Assembly: GCA_002394205.1 (NCBI GenBank)
Contig: DGTC01000039.1
Location: forward strand, 1 to 64,000
DNA: 64,000 bases
Direction of reading: 5' to 3'
Source of the DNA: Lachnospira sp. UBA4346
GTDB taxonomy: Bacteria; Bacillota; Clostridia; Lachnospirales; Lachnospiraceae
Numbering within the stretch: the first letter of the stretch is position 1; every line of letters begins with the position of its first letter. The position numbers and the translations under genes are program-made. The notes below the pieces were generated by a model that had not been told where the DNA came from, searched no databases, and saw only the letters and a program-made list of their open reading frames with translations. Positions 8,594-18,249 of this stretch are shown here, piece by piece.

Positions 8594-9769
8594 CTATCTT
8601 ACTCCTATATTCTTTGTTATTGAATCAGCAACTCTACCTAAAGAAACGACCTCATCCACTAATCCCGTCAGTGCAATTGCTTTCGGCATTCCATACACTA
8701 CGCACGAATTTTCATCCTGTGCAATTGTATGTATTTTCTTTTTATGTTCTGCTAATCCTTTAATACCTTTTGTTCCATCGGCACCCATTCCCGTTAATAC
8801 AACGCAGGTAATTTCATCGAAGTCACATTTTTCCAAAGATTTGTACATTACATTCGCACATGGTCTGAGGCCTTCAATTGCTGGCTCTTTGTTTAATGCA
8901 ATTTGATATCCTCCTGCAGCTTTTACAATCTCTAAATGCTGACCACCCGGTGCAATATACACAGTTCCCTTTTGGATAACTTCTCCATGCTCCGCCTCTT
9001 TTACTTTTACTTCACTCATTTCATCAAGTCGTTGTGCCAATGAAGCAGTAAATCCAGCTGGCATATGCTGTACAACAACAACTGCCGAATCTAAATTCTT
9101 TGGTAAGTAAGGAATAACCTGCTGTAACGATTTCGGACCACCTGTTGAGCAAGCCAGAGCAACAATTTTCTTTTTTCCTTGTTTCACATTCAAAAACGCA
9201 CTACTTTCTATTTTTTTTGGTAATACATTATGTTCTTGTGTGCGTCTGCGAAGTTCCGTAATTGCCTGATTTCTCTCAAGAGTTCTTCTTGTTATTCCTG
9301 ATTTATCGGAATTCTGACTTTCCTGTGTAATATGTACTTTCTTTGTTCGTTCAATAGAATCTCTCGAATTTGTAGCAACATCTAACATCTTATGAATTGC
9401 TTCTTTGAATGCCACACTTTTTGTTTCGAGATAATTCTCTGGCTTGGTTACGAAATCAAATGCACCATATTCAAGTGCTTTGATTGTTTCTTTCGTTCCC
9501 TCCTTTGCAACCGTACTTACAACGATGACTGTCTGCTCAATGCGGTTTTTCTGTAGTTTTTGTAAAAGCTCAAGGCCATTCATCTTTGGCATATTAATAT
9601 CTAATAATATGGCACTGTATAGATTCGGATTTGAAACAATCATATCAAATCCTTCTACACCGTTTTTTGCTATGGCTGCAACTTCATATTCACTACTTTC
9701 ATTAACTATATCAGAAATAACCCTTCTCATGAGTGCAGAATCATCAATAACCAATATTTTTTTTCCCAT
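8594..9769 (-). CDS. cheB: Chemoreceptor methylesterase CheB
   Basis: 391 residues: an N-terminal receiver domain (1-120, phospho-acceptor Asp57 in LLDINMPKMNG), a linker, and a C-terminal methylesterase domain (about 195-385). The Ser-His-Asp triad is visible in ACSTGGP, VVQHMPAGFT and LTGMGADGT. It removes methyl groups from receptors after phosphorylation by CheA. The partner methyltransferase CheR is not in this window. It starts 6 bases after the PilZ gene stop. Confidence 0.96.
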   Translation of the reverse strand: MGKKILVIDDSALMRRVISDIVNESSEYEVAAIAKNGVEGFDMIVSNPNLYSAILLDINMPKMNGLELLQKLQKNRIEQTVIVVSTVAKEGTKETIKALEYGAFDFVTKPENYLETKSVAFKEAIHKMLDVATNSRDSIERTKKVHITQESQNSDKSGITRRTLERNQAITELRRRTQEHNVLPKKIESSAFLNVKQGKKKIVALACSTGGPKSLQQVIPYLPKNLDSAVVVVQHMPAGFTASLAQRLDEMSEVKVKEAEHGEVIQKGTVYIAPGGQHLEIVKAAGGYQIALNKEPAIEGLRPCANVMYKSLEKCDFDEITCVVLTGMGADGTKGIKGLAEHKKKIHTIAQDENSCVVYGMPKAIALTGLVDEVVSLGRVADSITKNIGVR

Positions 9770-9775
9770 ATCGCA

Positions 9776-10498
9776 TTATCCTCTCTCTTTCTGTCTCATG
9801 CGTCTTTGTTCATCAAAGATGAAACGAATAATTTCTTCTCTTTTATCCTTTGAAATTACTTTAAACTGAACCCTATTATCATATTTTCCGTTATCTGCTT
9901 CTGATTTTATAGACATTACAACACGTCCCATTAATTCAAAATCATGATTTCCCGTACCCGTTTGTGTCTCAAACTTCAAATATACGTAGCTGTTCTTTTC
10001 ATAACTCTTACTTGAAATAAAACGTACACCACCGCCGCTTATATCAACAATAACACATGCTTCCGGTTCGCCTGCCAGTGGTTCAGGCATTTCAAAATCA
10101 CGAGAATATGTCAGCACCTCTGTAACATTTAACGGAATAACTGTTGCATCAATTAAACATGCCAAACGATAAAACTCTCTTCTCTGATATCTGACCAAAT
10201 CATCAAGAATTTCTATCGTCATAATATAAATATTACGTTCTTTACCTCTCTCTGTTATTCGACATCTCGAACGAAATATTCCTTTCGACGTATAAAAATA
10301 CGCTTGAAAAACACTTCCAATTTCAACCGGAACGATATGTCCCTCGCTTATCGGCATAGCCGCCACAATATTTCCTGCATCGTCAACATCTAAAATCTGA
10401 CTTACATATGTAATTGCAACTTCGCCATCAACAGTCTCTGTTTTACTAGATCTTCTTAACTCAATTTTTGTTCCGACCAAGAGTAATTCATGTGCCAT
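9776..10498 (-). CDS. PilZ-domain flagellar brake protein (YcgR/YpfA-like)
   Basis: 240 residues from MAHELLLVGTKIELRR; the ATG at 10498 is 9 bases after GGAG, while the upstream ATG at 10513 has no ribosome site. An N-terminal YcgR-like domain (1-100) precedes a PilZ domain (about 103-235). The c-di-GMP-binding residues are present: RRxFYR (RREFYR) and DxSxGG (DISGGGVRF). Family members bind c-di-GMP and slow the motor through the stator or switch (YcgR in E. coli, YpfA/DgrA in Bacillus). Encoding it in the fla/che operon ties motility output directly to c-di-GMP. Confidence 0.88.
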   Translation of the reverse strand: MAHELLLVGTKIELRRSSKTETVDGEVAITYVSQILDVDDAGNIVAAMPISEGHIVPVEIGSVFQAYFYTSKGIFRSRCRITERGKERNIYIMTIEILDDLVRYQRREFYRLACLIDATVIPLNVTEVLTYSRDFEMPEPLAGEPEACVIVDISGGGVRFISSKSYEKNSYVYLKFETQTGTGNHDFELMGRVVMSIKSEADNGKYDNRVQFKVISKDKREEIIRFIFDEQRRMRQKERG

Positions 10499-10513
10499 AT
10501 GTCTCATCTCCAT

Positions 10514-11398
10514 TTAATTCTTATTTGCAAATATTGTTCTAATATACCCCTTTATGCCTCTATGCTTTGCGCCTATTTGTGTTGTATCCGTATGATTATT
10601 TAACGCTTCCGCTATCAATTGATAATGTCTTGATGCTACTGCATTTGGATACATCAAAGATACCGGTTTTTGCTTCATAATTGCCTTTGTAATATCGCGG
10701 TCATGCGGCACTACACCAACAAACCCTAAATCGACATTCAAAAACTTTGTTACAACAACACTCAGTTTTTCATACACTTTTCTACCTTCCGACTCACTGG
10801 AAACCTTATTTGCAATCATACGAATTTTCGTTGTTTCCTTATCAAAATTAGGATTCATGCTCAAGGCTTTTAATAATGCATATGAATCTGTAATTGATGT
10901 TGGTTCCGGTGTTGTTACAAGTAAGATTTCCGGACTCGCAACCAAAAATTCCATAACACTCGGTGCTATCCCCGCACCTGTATCAATAATGATTACATCA
11001 GCTATATCTTCCAGCTCTGCCATTTTATTGACAAGCCTGCGAATCTGTTCATTGTCAAGATTTACAAGCTTAGCAATCCCTGAACCACCTGAAATAAATC
11101 CTACCCCTTCAGGTCCTTCACAAACAATGTCCTTAATATTTTTTTCCTTAAATAATAAGTCACTCAAATTATATTTTGGAATAACACCGAACATAACCTC
11201 TATATTTGCCATACCAAAATCTGCATCTAAAATAACCACCTTTTTACCAAGTCTTTGAAATTGCAGGGCAATATTGATGGATGTACTTGATTTGCCCACA
11301 CCACCTTTTCCACTTGTAACGGCTATCACTCGTGCATTTTTTACAGTTTTTACATTCTGTTTTTTAATGATATTACGAAGATTCTCAGCTTGATCCAT
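10514..11398 (-). CDS. flhG: Flagellum site-determining MinD-like ATPase FlhG (YlxH)
   Basis: 294 residues. It begins with the DQAENLR motif, which in FlhG proteins stimulates the FlhF GTPase, followed by a deviant Walker A (TSGKGGVGKSS, about 28-38) and MinD-type IIDTGAG. The C-terminal tail is basic and amphipathic (GAKHRGIKGYIRTIF), a likely membrane-targeting helix. FlhG controls the number and placement of flagella and links to C-ring assembly. The start overlaps the flhF stop by one base (TAATG). Confidence 0.95.
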   Translation of the reverse strand: MDQAENLRNIIKKQNVKTVKNARVIAVTSGKGGVGKSSTSINIALQFQRLGKKVVILDADFGMANIEVMFGVIPKYNLSDLLFKEKNIKDIVCEGPEGVGFISGGSGIAKLVNLDNEQIRRLVNKMAELEDIADVIIIDTGAGIAPSVMEFLVASPEILLVTTPEPTSITDSYALLKALSMNPNFDKETTKIRMIANKVSSESEGRKVYEKLSVVVTKFLNVDLGFVGVVPHDRDITKAIMKQKPVSLMYPNAVASRHYQLIAEALNNHTDTTQIGAKHRGIKGYIRTIFANKN

Positions 11399-12663
11399 TA
11401 AACATTTCCTCCAAGTAAATGCTTCGCAAGCGCCTGCTTGTCGACCACTTCAATGTCATTTGGTACATTCTGTCCTGATGTTGTATATGATAATGGAGCT
11501 CCTGTATACAACTTCATATTTAAAATATTTCCAAGCACACAAGTTTCATCTAATTTTGTAAAAATCAACGCCCAATTATCAATATTGTTATATCGATCAC
11601 AAATGCTCTTTAAATCCTTGTTTTTAGTAGTTACACTTAAAGTTAAATACAATTCTACATCAAATTGGTCTTTCTTAGCATTAAGTGCTCCTATCAAATC
11701 TTCAAGCTCTTCCATCTGCTCTTCTGCTTTATGTGACCGACCTGCTGTATCTACCATTATCAAATCATAATCCTTATATTGATCAACACAATCTAATAAT
11801 TCTTCACTTGTGTATACAACACTTACCGGACAGTCAATAATCGAGGCATATGTGTTCAACTGTTCAACAGCAGCTATACGATATGTATCAGATGTGATAA
11901 AAGCAACCTTTGCCTGCTTTTCTAATTTAAACTTTGATGCGATTTTAGCAATTGTTGTAGTCTTACCTACTCCTGTAGGTCCAATAAACAAAACAACCTT
12001 TGCTTTATCTGTTAAAGAAATTTCCCTCGTTTCCCCAAGCTTTAATATGATTTTCTGATAAACAGCTGCTAAGATGCTATCAATATTAGACTCTTTTTTC
12101 ATAGAGTTCTCTATATCACTGATAATTTCATCTGCATACTCTGAATCGACATCACAATCAATCATCTTCTTATAAATAAGCTGTAAATATTTATAATTTG
12201 TATTTTCTCTGTCTTTTACAATCTTATCCTGTTCTGTAATTTCATCAGAAAATGGCTGATTCGGCGTAGAAATCTGTTTATCTTCTGATGTATATTCTTT
12301 TTCAATCTGTTGTTTTAAAAGACTCTGTAAAGAATCCAATTTTTGTTCAATAGAAGATGTATCAACGCTTGTTCGTGTCTGATCATCTGCAACTAAATTG
12401 ATACTGCTTTTCTGTACCATTGAATGATTAATTGTTTGTTTTTCTGTATTTTGAAAAGATGGCTTATTTGCATTAATCCCATCCACAAAATCATTTTCTT
12501 CCAACGCTGCAGTAATCTCCACCATATCTTTTTTTAACAATTTAAATATTCCTCGCTGTTTCAACGTTTTCACACTTAAAACAACCGCCGAACTACCTAA
12601 ATCTTCTTTTGCCTTTAAAATCGCCTCCGTCTCTGTTGGCGCCTGAAATCTTTTCACTATCAT
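11398..12663 (-). CDS. flhF: Flagellar biosynthesis SRP-like GTPase FlhF
   Basis: 421 residues: an N-terminal B domain (1-60, starting MIVKRFQAPTETEAILKAKE), a low-complexity linker to about residue 155, then SRP-type N and G domains. GTPase motifs are GPTGVGKTTT (228-237), DTAGRS and TKLDE. FlhF marks the site of flagellar assembly and is reset by FlhG. The ATG immediately abuts the flhA stop codon. Confidence 0.95.
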   Translation of the reverse strand: MIVKRFQAPTETEAILKAKEDLGSSAVVLSVKTLKQRGIFKLLKKDMVEITAALEENDFVDGINANKPSFQNTEKQTINHSMVQKSSINLVADDQTRTSVDTSSIEQKLDSLQSLLKQQIEKEYTSEDKQISTPNQPFSDEITEQDKIVKDRENTNYKYLQLIYKKMIDCDVDSEYADEIISDIENSMKKESNIDSILAAVYQKIILKLGETREISLTDKAKVVLFIGPTGVGKTTTIAKIASKFKLEKQAKVAFITSDTYRIAAVEQLNTYASIIDCPVSVVYTSEELLDCVDQYKDYDLIMVDTAGRSHKAEEQMEELEDLIGALNAKKDQFDVELYLTLSVTTKNKDLKSICDRYNNIDNWALIFTKLDETCVLGNILNMKLYTGAPLSYTTSGQNVPNDIEVVDKQALAKHLLGGNV

Positions 12664-14703
12664 TTAGACTGTCACCATCCCTACTGATTGTAATTCAACA
12701 TTTGATTCAACTTCATTATATGAAATAACAATTACATCCTTAAAATAATCTCCAACAAGTTTTTTAAAATATAAACGCACAATTGGAGATGTTATTACGA
12801 TTGGATTTTTGCCCAAATCTTCTAACTTTTTCAGCTCATCTCCTAAAGACTTCACAATTTGATTTGTTTTTTCCGGATCAAGTGTCAGGTAAGAACCCTG
12901 CTCCGTATTCTTAACTGCCGCCATAATATCCTGTTCTACCGCCGGATCAAGTGTTACTACATTCGTAACTTCGTTCTGAGAAAAATATTTTCCAGAAATA
13001 GCTCTCTTCAAACTTTGACGAACATATTCCGTCAAAATATCTGTATCACGTGTCACAGATGCATGATCTGCTAACGTTTCAAATATCGTAACCAAATCAC
13101 GAATGGAAATTCCCTCTGACAACAAATTCTGTAAAACCTTCTGAATATCGCCAATTCCGAGCAACTTTGGTACAAGTTCATCAATAAGCGCCGTGTTATT
13201 ATCCTTAATATTATTAATAAGATTCTGAACATCCTGTCTTGTAAGAAGTTCTGCAATATGCTGACGAATTACCTCTGTCAAATGTGTTGCAATAATTGAA
13301 GGCGGATCTACAACTGTATATCCTAATGATTCAGCACGTTCTCTCTGACCTTCTGTAATCCAAATAGCAGGCAAATGGAACGACGGTTCAAATGTTGGAA
13401 TACCTGTAATTTCCTCTTCAACATAACCCGGATTCATTGCCATATAATGATCAAACAAAATTTCGCCTTCACTAACCTGAATACCTTTTATCTTAATTAC
13501 ATACTGATTTGGATTTAACTGAATATTATCACGCAGACGAATAATCGGAACAACTGCACCAAGTTCCAATGCAACCTGTCTTCGAATCATTACAACTCTG
13601 TCTAACAAGTCACCACCCTGATTAACATCTGCTAATGGAATAATACCATAACCAAATTCCAACTCTATCGGATCCACGTTCAGCAGTGACACAACATTCT
13701 CCGGTTTTCTGATTTCCTGAGCTTCTGTTTCTTCTGCTTCAACTTCTTCTTCAATCGCTGCAACATTCTGCTTAGAACCAATTCTTCTGCTATAAAGAAT
13801 TAAAAGAAGACCAAATGGTATAAATATATAATATGGCAATGGTGTAGCTACACCTAATAATGTCATTGCTATACCAACCATCAATAAAACCCTGTCAATT
13901 GAGAACAACTGACCAACAAGTTCATCACCAAGTTCACCATCACTAGAAGCCTTTGTTACCAAAATACCAGTAGCAAGAGAAATCAACAGTGACGGAATCT
14001 GGCTACATAATCCATCACCAATCGTTAAGATTGTATATCTTTGCATGGCATCATTAATAGTCATATTATTATAAACCATACCCATAATAAGACCACCGAT
14101 TAAGTTAATGCCAGTAATAATTAAACCTGCAGTTGCATCACCTTTTACATACTTTGTAGCACCATCCATAGAACCAAAGAAGCTATTTTCTTTCTGTAAC
14201 TTCTTTCTACGTTCAGCTGCTTCTTTATCTGTAATAGCCCCCGTATTTAAATCCGAATCAATTGCCATCTGTTTACCGGCCATCGCATCCAGTGTAAATC
14301 TTGCTGTTACTTCTGATACACGTTCAGAACCTTTGTTAATAACAACAAACTGAATAATAACCAATACAATGAATATAATAATACCAATGACAAGGTTACC
14401 GCCACCAACGAATTGTCCAAATGTATCTACTACCTTACCTGCATCTCCATCTCTCAAAATTAATTTAGTAGATGAAACATTCAATGAAATTCTAAAAATC
14501 GTTGTAAATAACAGTAATGTAGGATACGAAGCCATATCAAGTACTTCTTTTGCGTACAATGCGTTAAATAAAACAACCAATGCTATTCCTATATTAAAGG
14601 CAAGCAAAAAATCCAATAACCACGAAGGAATTGAAATAATGAAAAACAATACCGCTGAAAGAAGGTATATTCCCATGAATAAATCGTTCTTTTTTATTTT
14701 CAT
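12664..14703 (-). CDS. flhA: Flagellar type III export gate protein FlhA
   Basis: 679 residues: N-terminal membrane domain with about eight helices (15-310), an acidic linker (about 315-340, EEEVEAEETEAQE) and a cytoplasmic domain (about 345-679) that docks chaperone-substrate complexes. The FHIPEP-type loop around residues 135-190 (SERVSEVTARFTLDAMAGKQ) is conserved. It forms the nonameric export gate and helps couple proton flow to secretion. A weak promoter-like pair lies upstream at 14743-14771. Confidence 0.97.
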   Translation of the reverse strand: MKIKKNDLFMGIYLLSAVLFFIISIPSWLLDFLLAFNIGIALVVLFNALYAKEVLDMASYPTLLLFTTIFRISLNVSSTKLILRDGDAGKVVDTFGQFVGGGNLVIGIIIFIVLVIIQFVVINKGSERVSEVTARFTLDAMAGKQMAIDSDLNTGAITDKEAAERRKKLQKENSFFGSMDGATKYVKGDATAGLIITGINLIGGLIMGMVYNNMTINDAMQRYTILTIGDGLCSQIPSLLISLATGILVTKASSDGELGDELVGQLFSIDRVLLMVGIAMTLLGVATPLPYYIFIPFGLLLILYSRRIGSKQNVAAIEEEVEAEETEAQEIRKPENVVSLLNVDPIELEFGYGIIPLADVNQGGDLLDRVVMIRRQVALELGAVVPIIRLRDNIQLNPNQYVIKIKGIQVSEGEILFDHYMAMNPGYVEEEITGIPTFEPSFHLPAIWITEGQRERAESLGYTVVDPPSIIATHLTEVIRQHIAELLTRQDVQNLINNIKDNNTALIDELVPKLLGIGDIQKVLQNLLSEGISIRDLVTIFETLADHASVTRDTDILTEYVRQSLKRAISGKYFSQNEVTNVVTLDPAVEQDIMAAVKNTEQGSYLTLDPEKTNQIVKSLGDELKKLEDLGKNPIVITSPIVRLYFKKLVGDYFKDVIVISYNEVESNVELQSVGMVTV

Positions 14704-14742
14704 TATATAGTTCCCCTTTCATATTCCCTATGTATCTAATCT

Positions 14743-14771
14743 ATTGTAGCACTTTTTTTCTTATTGTGCAA
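14743..14771 (-). promoter_or_regulatory. Weak promoter-like element upstream of flhA
   Basis: TTGCAC (14766-14771), 17 bases, TACAAT (14743-14748). The -10 is good and the spacing ideal, but the -35 matches only TTG. It lies in the 73-base gap between flhB and flhA, one of the longer gaps of the operon. It may provide internal transcription of flhA and downstream genes, or be chance. Confidence 0.3.
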
Positions 14772-14776
14772 AAAAT

Positions 14777-15892
14777 TTATTTTGGTTGTAAAATTCTAGC
14801 AAGAATTTCCGCAACAACCTGATATAACTCCGGCGGAATCTCCATTCCTATATCTACATTGTGATACAACATACGAGCTACCGGTTTATTTTCAACAATT
14901 TCTATATGACATTCCTTAGCTTTATCTTTTATCTGAAATGCAAGATAATCCGCACCTTTTGCTATAACAATCGGTGCTTTTCCGGAATTCGGATCATATT
15001 TTAATGCCACAGCAAAATGCGTTGGATTCGTAATAACAACGTCTGCTTCCGGAAGCTGCTCCATCATACGTCTTCGTGAAATTTCTGACATACGTCTTCG
15101 AATCTGCCCTTTGACCTGCGGATCACCTTCACTATTTTTATACTCATCCTTTACTTCCTGCTTTGTCATCATATTATCATTTTTAAACTTAAATCTCTGA
15201 TAAATCAAATCAACAAATCCAATCACAAGAAAAACAAAACTTATTTTTATGCCTAATGAAACAATAATATCTCCTACTGTTGCCAGTGCAGTATTTAGTG
15301 ATATATCATAAAAGGTAAGCAGCAAATTAACTTTATCTCTAATAGTCATATATGAAATAACTGCTATTACCAATAACATTGCTATAGATTTCAGTAGTTC
15401 AAAGACCTGACGTACTGAAAATATCCTTTTAATTCCATTTAATGGACTCAATTTACTAAACTTAGGTTTCAATGGCTCTGCTGTAACCATCCATTTTTGC
15501 TGTAATGCATTTGTTAAAATTCCTACAACTAATGCCACCAAAAAAATGGGAATCGTTATATTTATTACACACATAAACAATTCTCTAACCGTAGCCTGTG
15601 CGTCCGCCATTCGAAACCCCATACTACTGTTATTTATCATCTTTTCAAAGGAAGTATAAAAAGTTGAAAAAGACTTTACTAATCTTTGTCCTACTGTCCC
15701 AACATAAATCTTTATAATAACAAAAAGCATCAATAATGAAACAGATGTAACCAATTCTTTACTTTTTGCTGTTTGTCCATTCTTTCGAACATCGTTTAAC
15801 TTCTTTGCTGTTGCAGGTTCTGTCTTCTCTCCACCCGGACCATCCTTCGCAAAGAACTGCAAATTCATTTTCAACAACTGCATTTCATCCAT
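14777..15892 (-). CDS. flhB: Flagellar export switch protein FlhB
   Basis: 371 residues from MDEMQLLKMNLQFFAKDGPG; the ATG at 15892 is 8 bases after GAGGGTGG, while the in-frame GTG at 15904 would overlap that site. Four membrane helices (about 35-225) are followed by the cytoplasmic domain with the self-cleavage site NPTH (VVITNPTHFAVALKYD). Autocleavage switches export from hook/rod to filament substrates. It begins 15 bases past the fliR stop. Confidence 0.96.
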   Translation of the reverse strand: MDEMQLLKMNLQFFAKDGPGGEKTEPATAKKLNDVRKNGQTAKSKELVTSVSLLMLFVIIKIYVGTVGQRLVKSFSTFYTSFEKMINNSSMGFRMADAQATVRELFMCVINITIPIFLVALVVGILTNALQQKWMVTAEPLKPKFSKLSPLNGIKRIFSVRQVFELLKSIAMLLVIAVISYMTIRDKVNLLLTFYDISLNTALATVGDIIVSLGIKISFVFLVIGFVDLIYQRFKFKNDNMMTKQEVKDEYKNSEGDPQVKGQIRRRMSEISRRRMMEQLPEADVVITNPTHFAVALKYDPNSGKAPIVIAKGADYLAFQIKDKAKECHIEIVENKPVARMLYHNVDIGMEIPPELYQVVAEILARILQPK

Positions 15893-15907
15893 TACATGTA
15901 CCACCCT

Positions 15908-16693
15908 CTATGCTCCAGCACTCATTCCTCTAACAAGCGTTGCAATTACTGTCTGCATTTCATTATAAATAAAATTAGAAACTGCCGGAAGCATCACTAC
16001 CGTAAACATAATAACAAAAATACCAACAAAAATCTTCAACTGCATACCAACAACAAACATATTCATCTGCGGCGCAACTTTCGCAATAATTGCCAATATA
16101 CAATTCAGCAAAAGAGTCGCAGCAAATACAGGTAATGCAATTCTAAATCCAATTACAAAATAATCTGCCATAAACCCAATAATCGTTGTATAAACAGCTG
16201 TATGGAACTGAACTCCTCCAATCGGTATAACATTATACGTTTCAACAATTGCCGCAATCAAATACTGATGCATACCTGAAACGATTAAAAGCAACATAAC
16301 CATATAATAGTAAAAATTACCCATAATACCTACTTGCACTCTTGTTGTCGGGTCCATAATCTGTGCCATGGAAATACCTATATCCATATCTATAATCTTG
16401 CCTGCAAATTGAATAATCTGTACACAGAATGATGAAACAGCGCCTAACAACAAGCCAACGCACGACTCCATAACAACTAAGACTGCATATTCTATTATTC
16501 CATTGTATTCAACTGTCATATTAGGATGCAGCATATATATCATAATTGATATAAAAAATGCTAATCCGACACGTAATCTTCTCGGCATATTTGCAGTATT
16601 AAAAAAAGGAGCTGCAAATATAAATGATGCCATTCTCATCAAAATCAAAATAAATATTTCAAATTGATCTAAGGCAACTGTATAACTTATCAT
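15908..16693 (-). CDS. fliR: Flagellar export gate protein FliR
   Basis: 261 residues, hydrophobic throughout, with about six membrane helices, as expected for FliR. Together with FliP and FliQ it forms the helical export gate core. The ATG at 16693 follows GGGGA by 8 bases, and fliQ ends 14 bases upstream. The order fliO-fliP-fliQ-fliR-flhB-flhA is the conserved export-gate module. Confidence 0.95.
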   Translation of the reverse strand: MISYTVALDQFEIFILILMRMASFIFAAPFFNTANMPRRLRVGLAFFISIMIYMLHPNMTVEYNGIIEYAVLVVMESCVGLLLGAVSSFCVQIIQFAGKIIDMDIGISMAQIMDPTTRVQVGIMGNFYYYMVMLLLIVSGMHQYLIAAIVETYNVIPIGGVQFHTAVYTTIIGFMADYFVIGFRIALPVFAATLLLNCILAIIAKVAPQMNMFVVGMQLKIFVGIFVIMFTVVMLPAVSNFIYNEMQTVIATLVRGMSAGA

Positions 16694-16707
16694 CTATCAT
16701 TCCCCGG

Positions 16708-16977
16708 CTAACTAATATATTGAGAAAAACTACTCCATAACGTATTCATAAAAGTAACAATTTCGTTTAATATCCACGCTCCCATAAGCATTAATGCAAT
16801 CATAATTGCAAGCAGCTTTGGCACAAAAGTAAGTGTCTGTTCCTGAATAGAAGTAAGTGTCTGAAACAAACTAATTACCAAACCTACAATCATTGATACC
16901 AATAAAATTGGCACCGACGTTTCAACGATAACCCAAACTGTCTGCCTTGAAATAGATATAATATCAGCAACATCCAT
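16708..16977 (-). CDS. fliQ: Flagellar export gate protein FliQ
   Basis: 89 residues forming two membrane helices (about 14-37 and 51-72), which is the standard FliQ size and topology; PxLxVSMIVGLVISLFQTLT-type sequence is characteristic. It is part of the FliPQR gate. A hairpin lies in the 100-base gap between fliP and this gene, so its dose relative to fliP may differ from that of the tightly coupled genes. Confidence 0.94.
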   Translation of the reverse strand: MDVADIISISRQTVWVIVETSVPILLVSMIVGLVISLFQTLTSIQEQTLTFVPKLLAIMIALMLMGAWILNEIVTFMNTLWSSFSQYIS

Positions 16978-17029
16978 AAAAACACCATCCCACCTATTTA
17001 TATTCCAACTCTATCCTTATAGTATAGAA

Positions 17030-17053
17030 ATTCCCCAATTTTACTTGGGGAAT
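17030..17053 (-). other. fliP-fliQ intercistronic hairpin
   Basis: A perfect 9-bp inverted repeat (17030-17038 with 17045-17053; ATTCCCCAA/TTGGGGAAT) with a 6-base loop sits in the gap between the fliP stop and fliQ start. No U run follows, so it is more likely an mRNA-stability or processing element than a terminator. Confidence 0.5.
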
Positions 17054-17078
17054 CAATACTCAACATTCTTAATCTTAA

Positions 17079-17864
17079 CTATTTAAATGTTGTCATCAGA
17101 TTACCAATAATCAAATTCCAACCATCAGCCATTACAAACAATAAAATCTTAAATGGCATTGAAATCGTCGTTGGCGGCAACATCATCATACCCATCGACA
17201 TCAAAGTTGATGCAACAACCATATCAATCACAATAAATGGAATATAAATCAAAAAGCCTATTATAAACGCAATTCTCAACTCACTAATAATAAAACTAGG
17301 AATCAATACTTGCAGCGGAATATCATCCTCTGATGCAACAGAACCATCTTCGTATCCGGCTATCTTTAGAAAGGTGTCTAAATCCTTCGTTGAAACCTGT
17401 TTTAACATAAACTCACGTAATGGCTTCACTCCTGTATTAAATGCTTCTTCTGCAGAAATTTCATTATTTGACAACGGAACTACTGCACTCTCGTAAATCT
17501 GCGTAAACGTAGGTGACATCACAAAAATTGTCAAAAACAAAGACAAGCCAATCAATATCTGATTTGGCGGAACTGTCTGTGTACCGATTGCAGCTCTCGT
17601 AAAATGCAATACAATTACAATTCTTGTGAAAGAAGTAAGCATAATCAATATAGACGGTGCAAGCGAAATCACAGTCAATACCAAAAGCATCTGCAACACA
17701 CTTGCCATATCATTACTTTCACCACTTGAAATATCAACACTAATCAACCTATCATCCGCTGCTAACACGACATCTGACAGCTGAAAACTGATTCCAAGTA
17801 TAATGAATAAAATAACCGAACACTTTATAATGGTTTTTTTATTCTTCTTTATAAATTGTAACAT
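17079..17864 (-). CDS. fliP: Flagellar export gate protein FliP
   Basis: 261 residues. An N-terminal cleavable signal or membrane segment (about 12-35, ending VVLAADD) is typical of FliP. Then come membrane helices at about 55-80, 100-125, 195-220 and 225-250, with the family signatures LTSFTRIVIVLHFTRAAIG and FIIGFLIYIPFIVIDMVVAS. Five FliP subunits form the base of the FliPQR export gate. It starts 13 bases after the fliO stop. Confidence 0.97.
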   Translation of the reverse strand: MLQFIKKNKKTIIKCSVILFIILGISFQLSDVVLAADDRLISVDISSGESNDMASVLQMLLVLTVISLAPSILIMLTSFTRIVIVLHFTRAAIGTQTVPPNQILIGLSLFLTIFVMSPTFTQIYESAVVPLSNNEISAEEAFNTGVKPLREFMLKQVSTKDLDTFLKIAGYEDGSVASEDDIPLQVLIPSFIISELRIAFIIGFLIYIPFIVIDMVVASTLMSMGMMMLPPTTISMPFKILLFVMADGWNLIIGNLMTTFK

Positions 17865-17877
17865 AACGTTTTCCTAC

Positions 17878-18249
17878 CTAATCATTATGAGGCTTGTCCT
17901 TTTTAAACTTATCTAATATTGACTTAAAACTTTCCGAGGATAACCCTGCCTGATTCTCTTGAAAAAACAACTCCTCTTCATTCACATCTGTCAGGTAAGT
18001 TATGCTGTCTTTACAGACAGCAATAACAAAACATTTTGTACCAACTTTAACAATCTGAAGATATTTACTATTCGATATCCGCATCGTTTCCAATATCTTC
18101 ACATTATTTCCTGACAATTTTTCTTTCTGAAAGTTTCCTACCCATCTCGTACTAAAATATGTAACTGCTAATACAAGTATAAATATTATAATAATTGTAA
18201 GCAACTGGGCAAATGATTCTAATCTACTATTTAATGCTAGTAAATGCAT
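17878..18249 (-). CDS. fliO: Flagellar biosynthesis protein FliO (FliZ)
   Basis: 123 residues: one membrane helix (about 14-36) and a short cytoplasmic beta-rich domain (about 45-90) with ILETMRISNSKYLQIVKVG, characteristic of FliO/FliZ. FliO is a scaffold for assembly of the FliP ring. The ATG overlaps the cheY stop by one base (TAATG), which indicates translational coupling. Sequence conservation is low across FliO proteins; position before fliP supports the call. Confidence 0.88.
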   Translation of the reverse strand: MHLLALNSRLESFAQLLTIIIIFILVLAVTYFSTRWVGNFQKEKLSGNNVKILETMRISNSKYLQIVKVGTKCFVIAVCKDSITYLTDVNEEELFFQENQAGLSSESFKSILDKFKKDKPHND

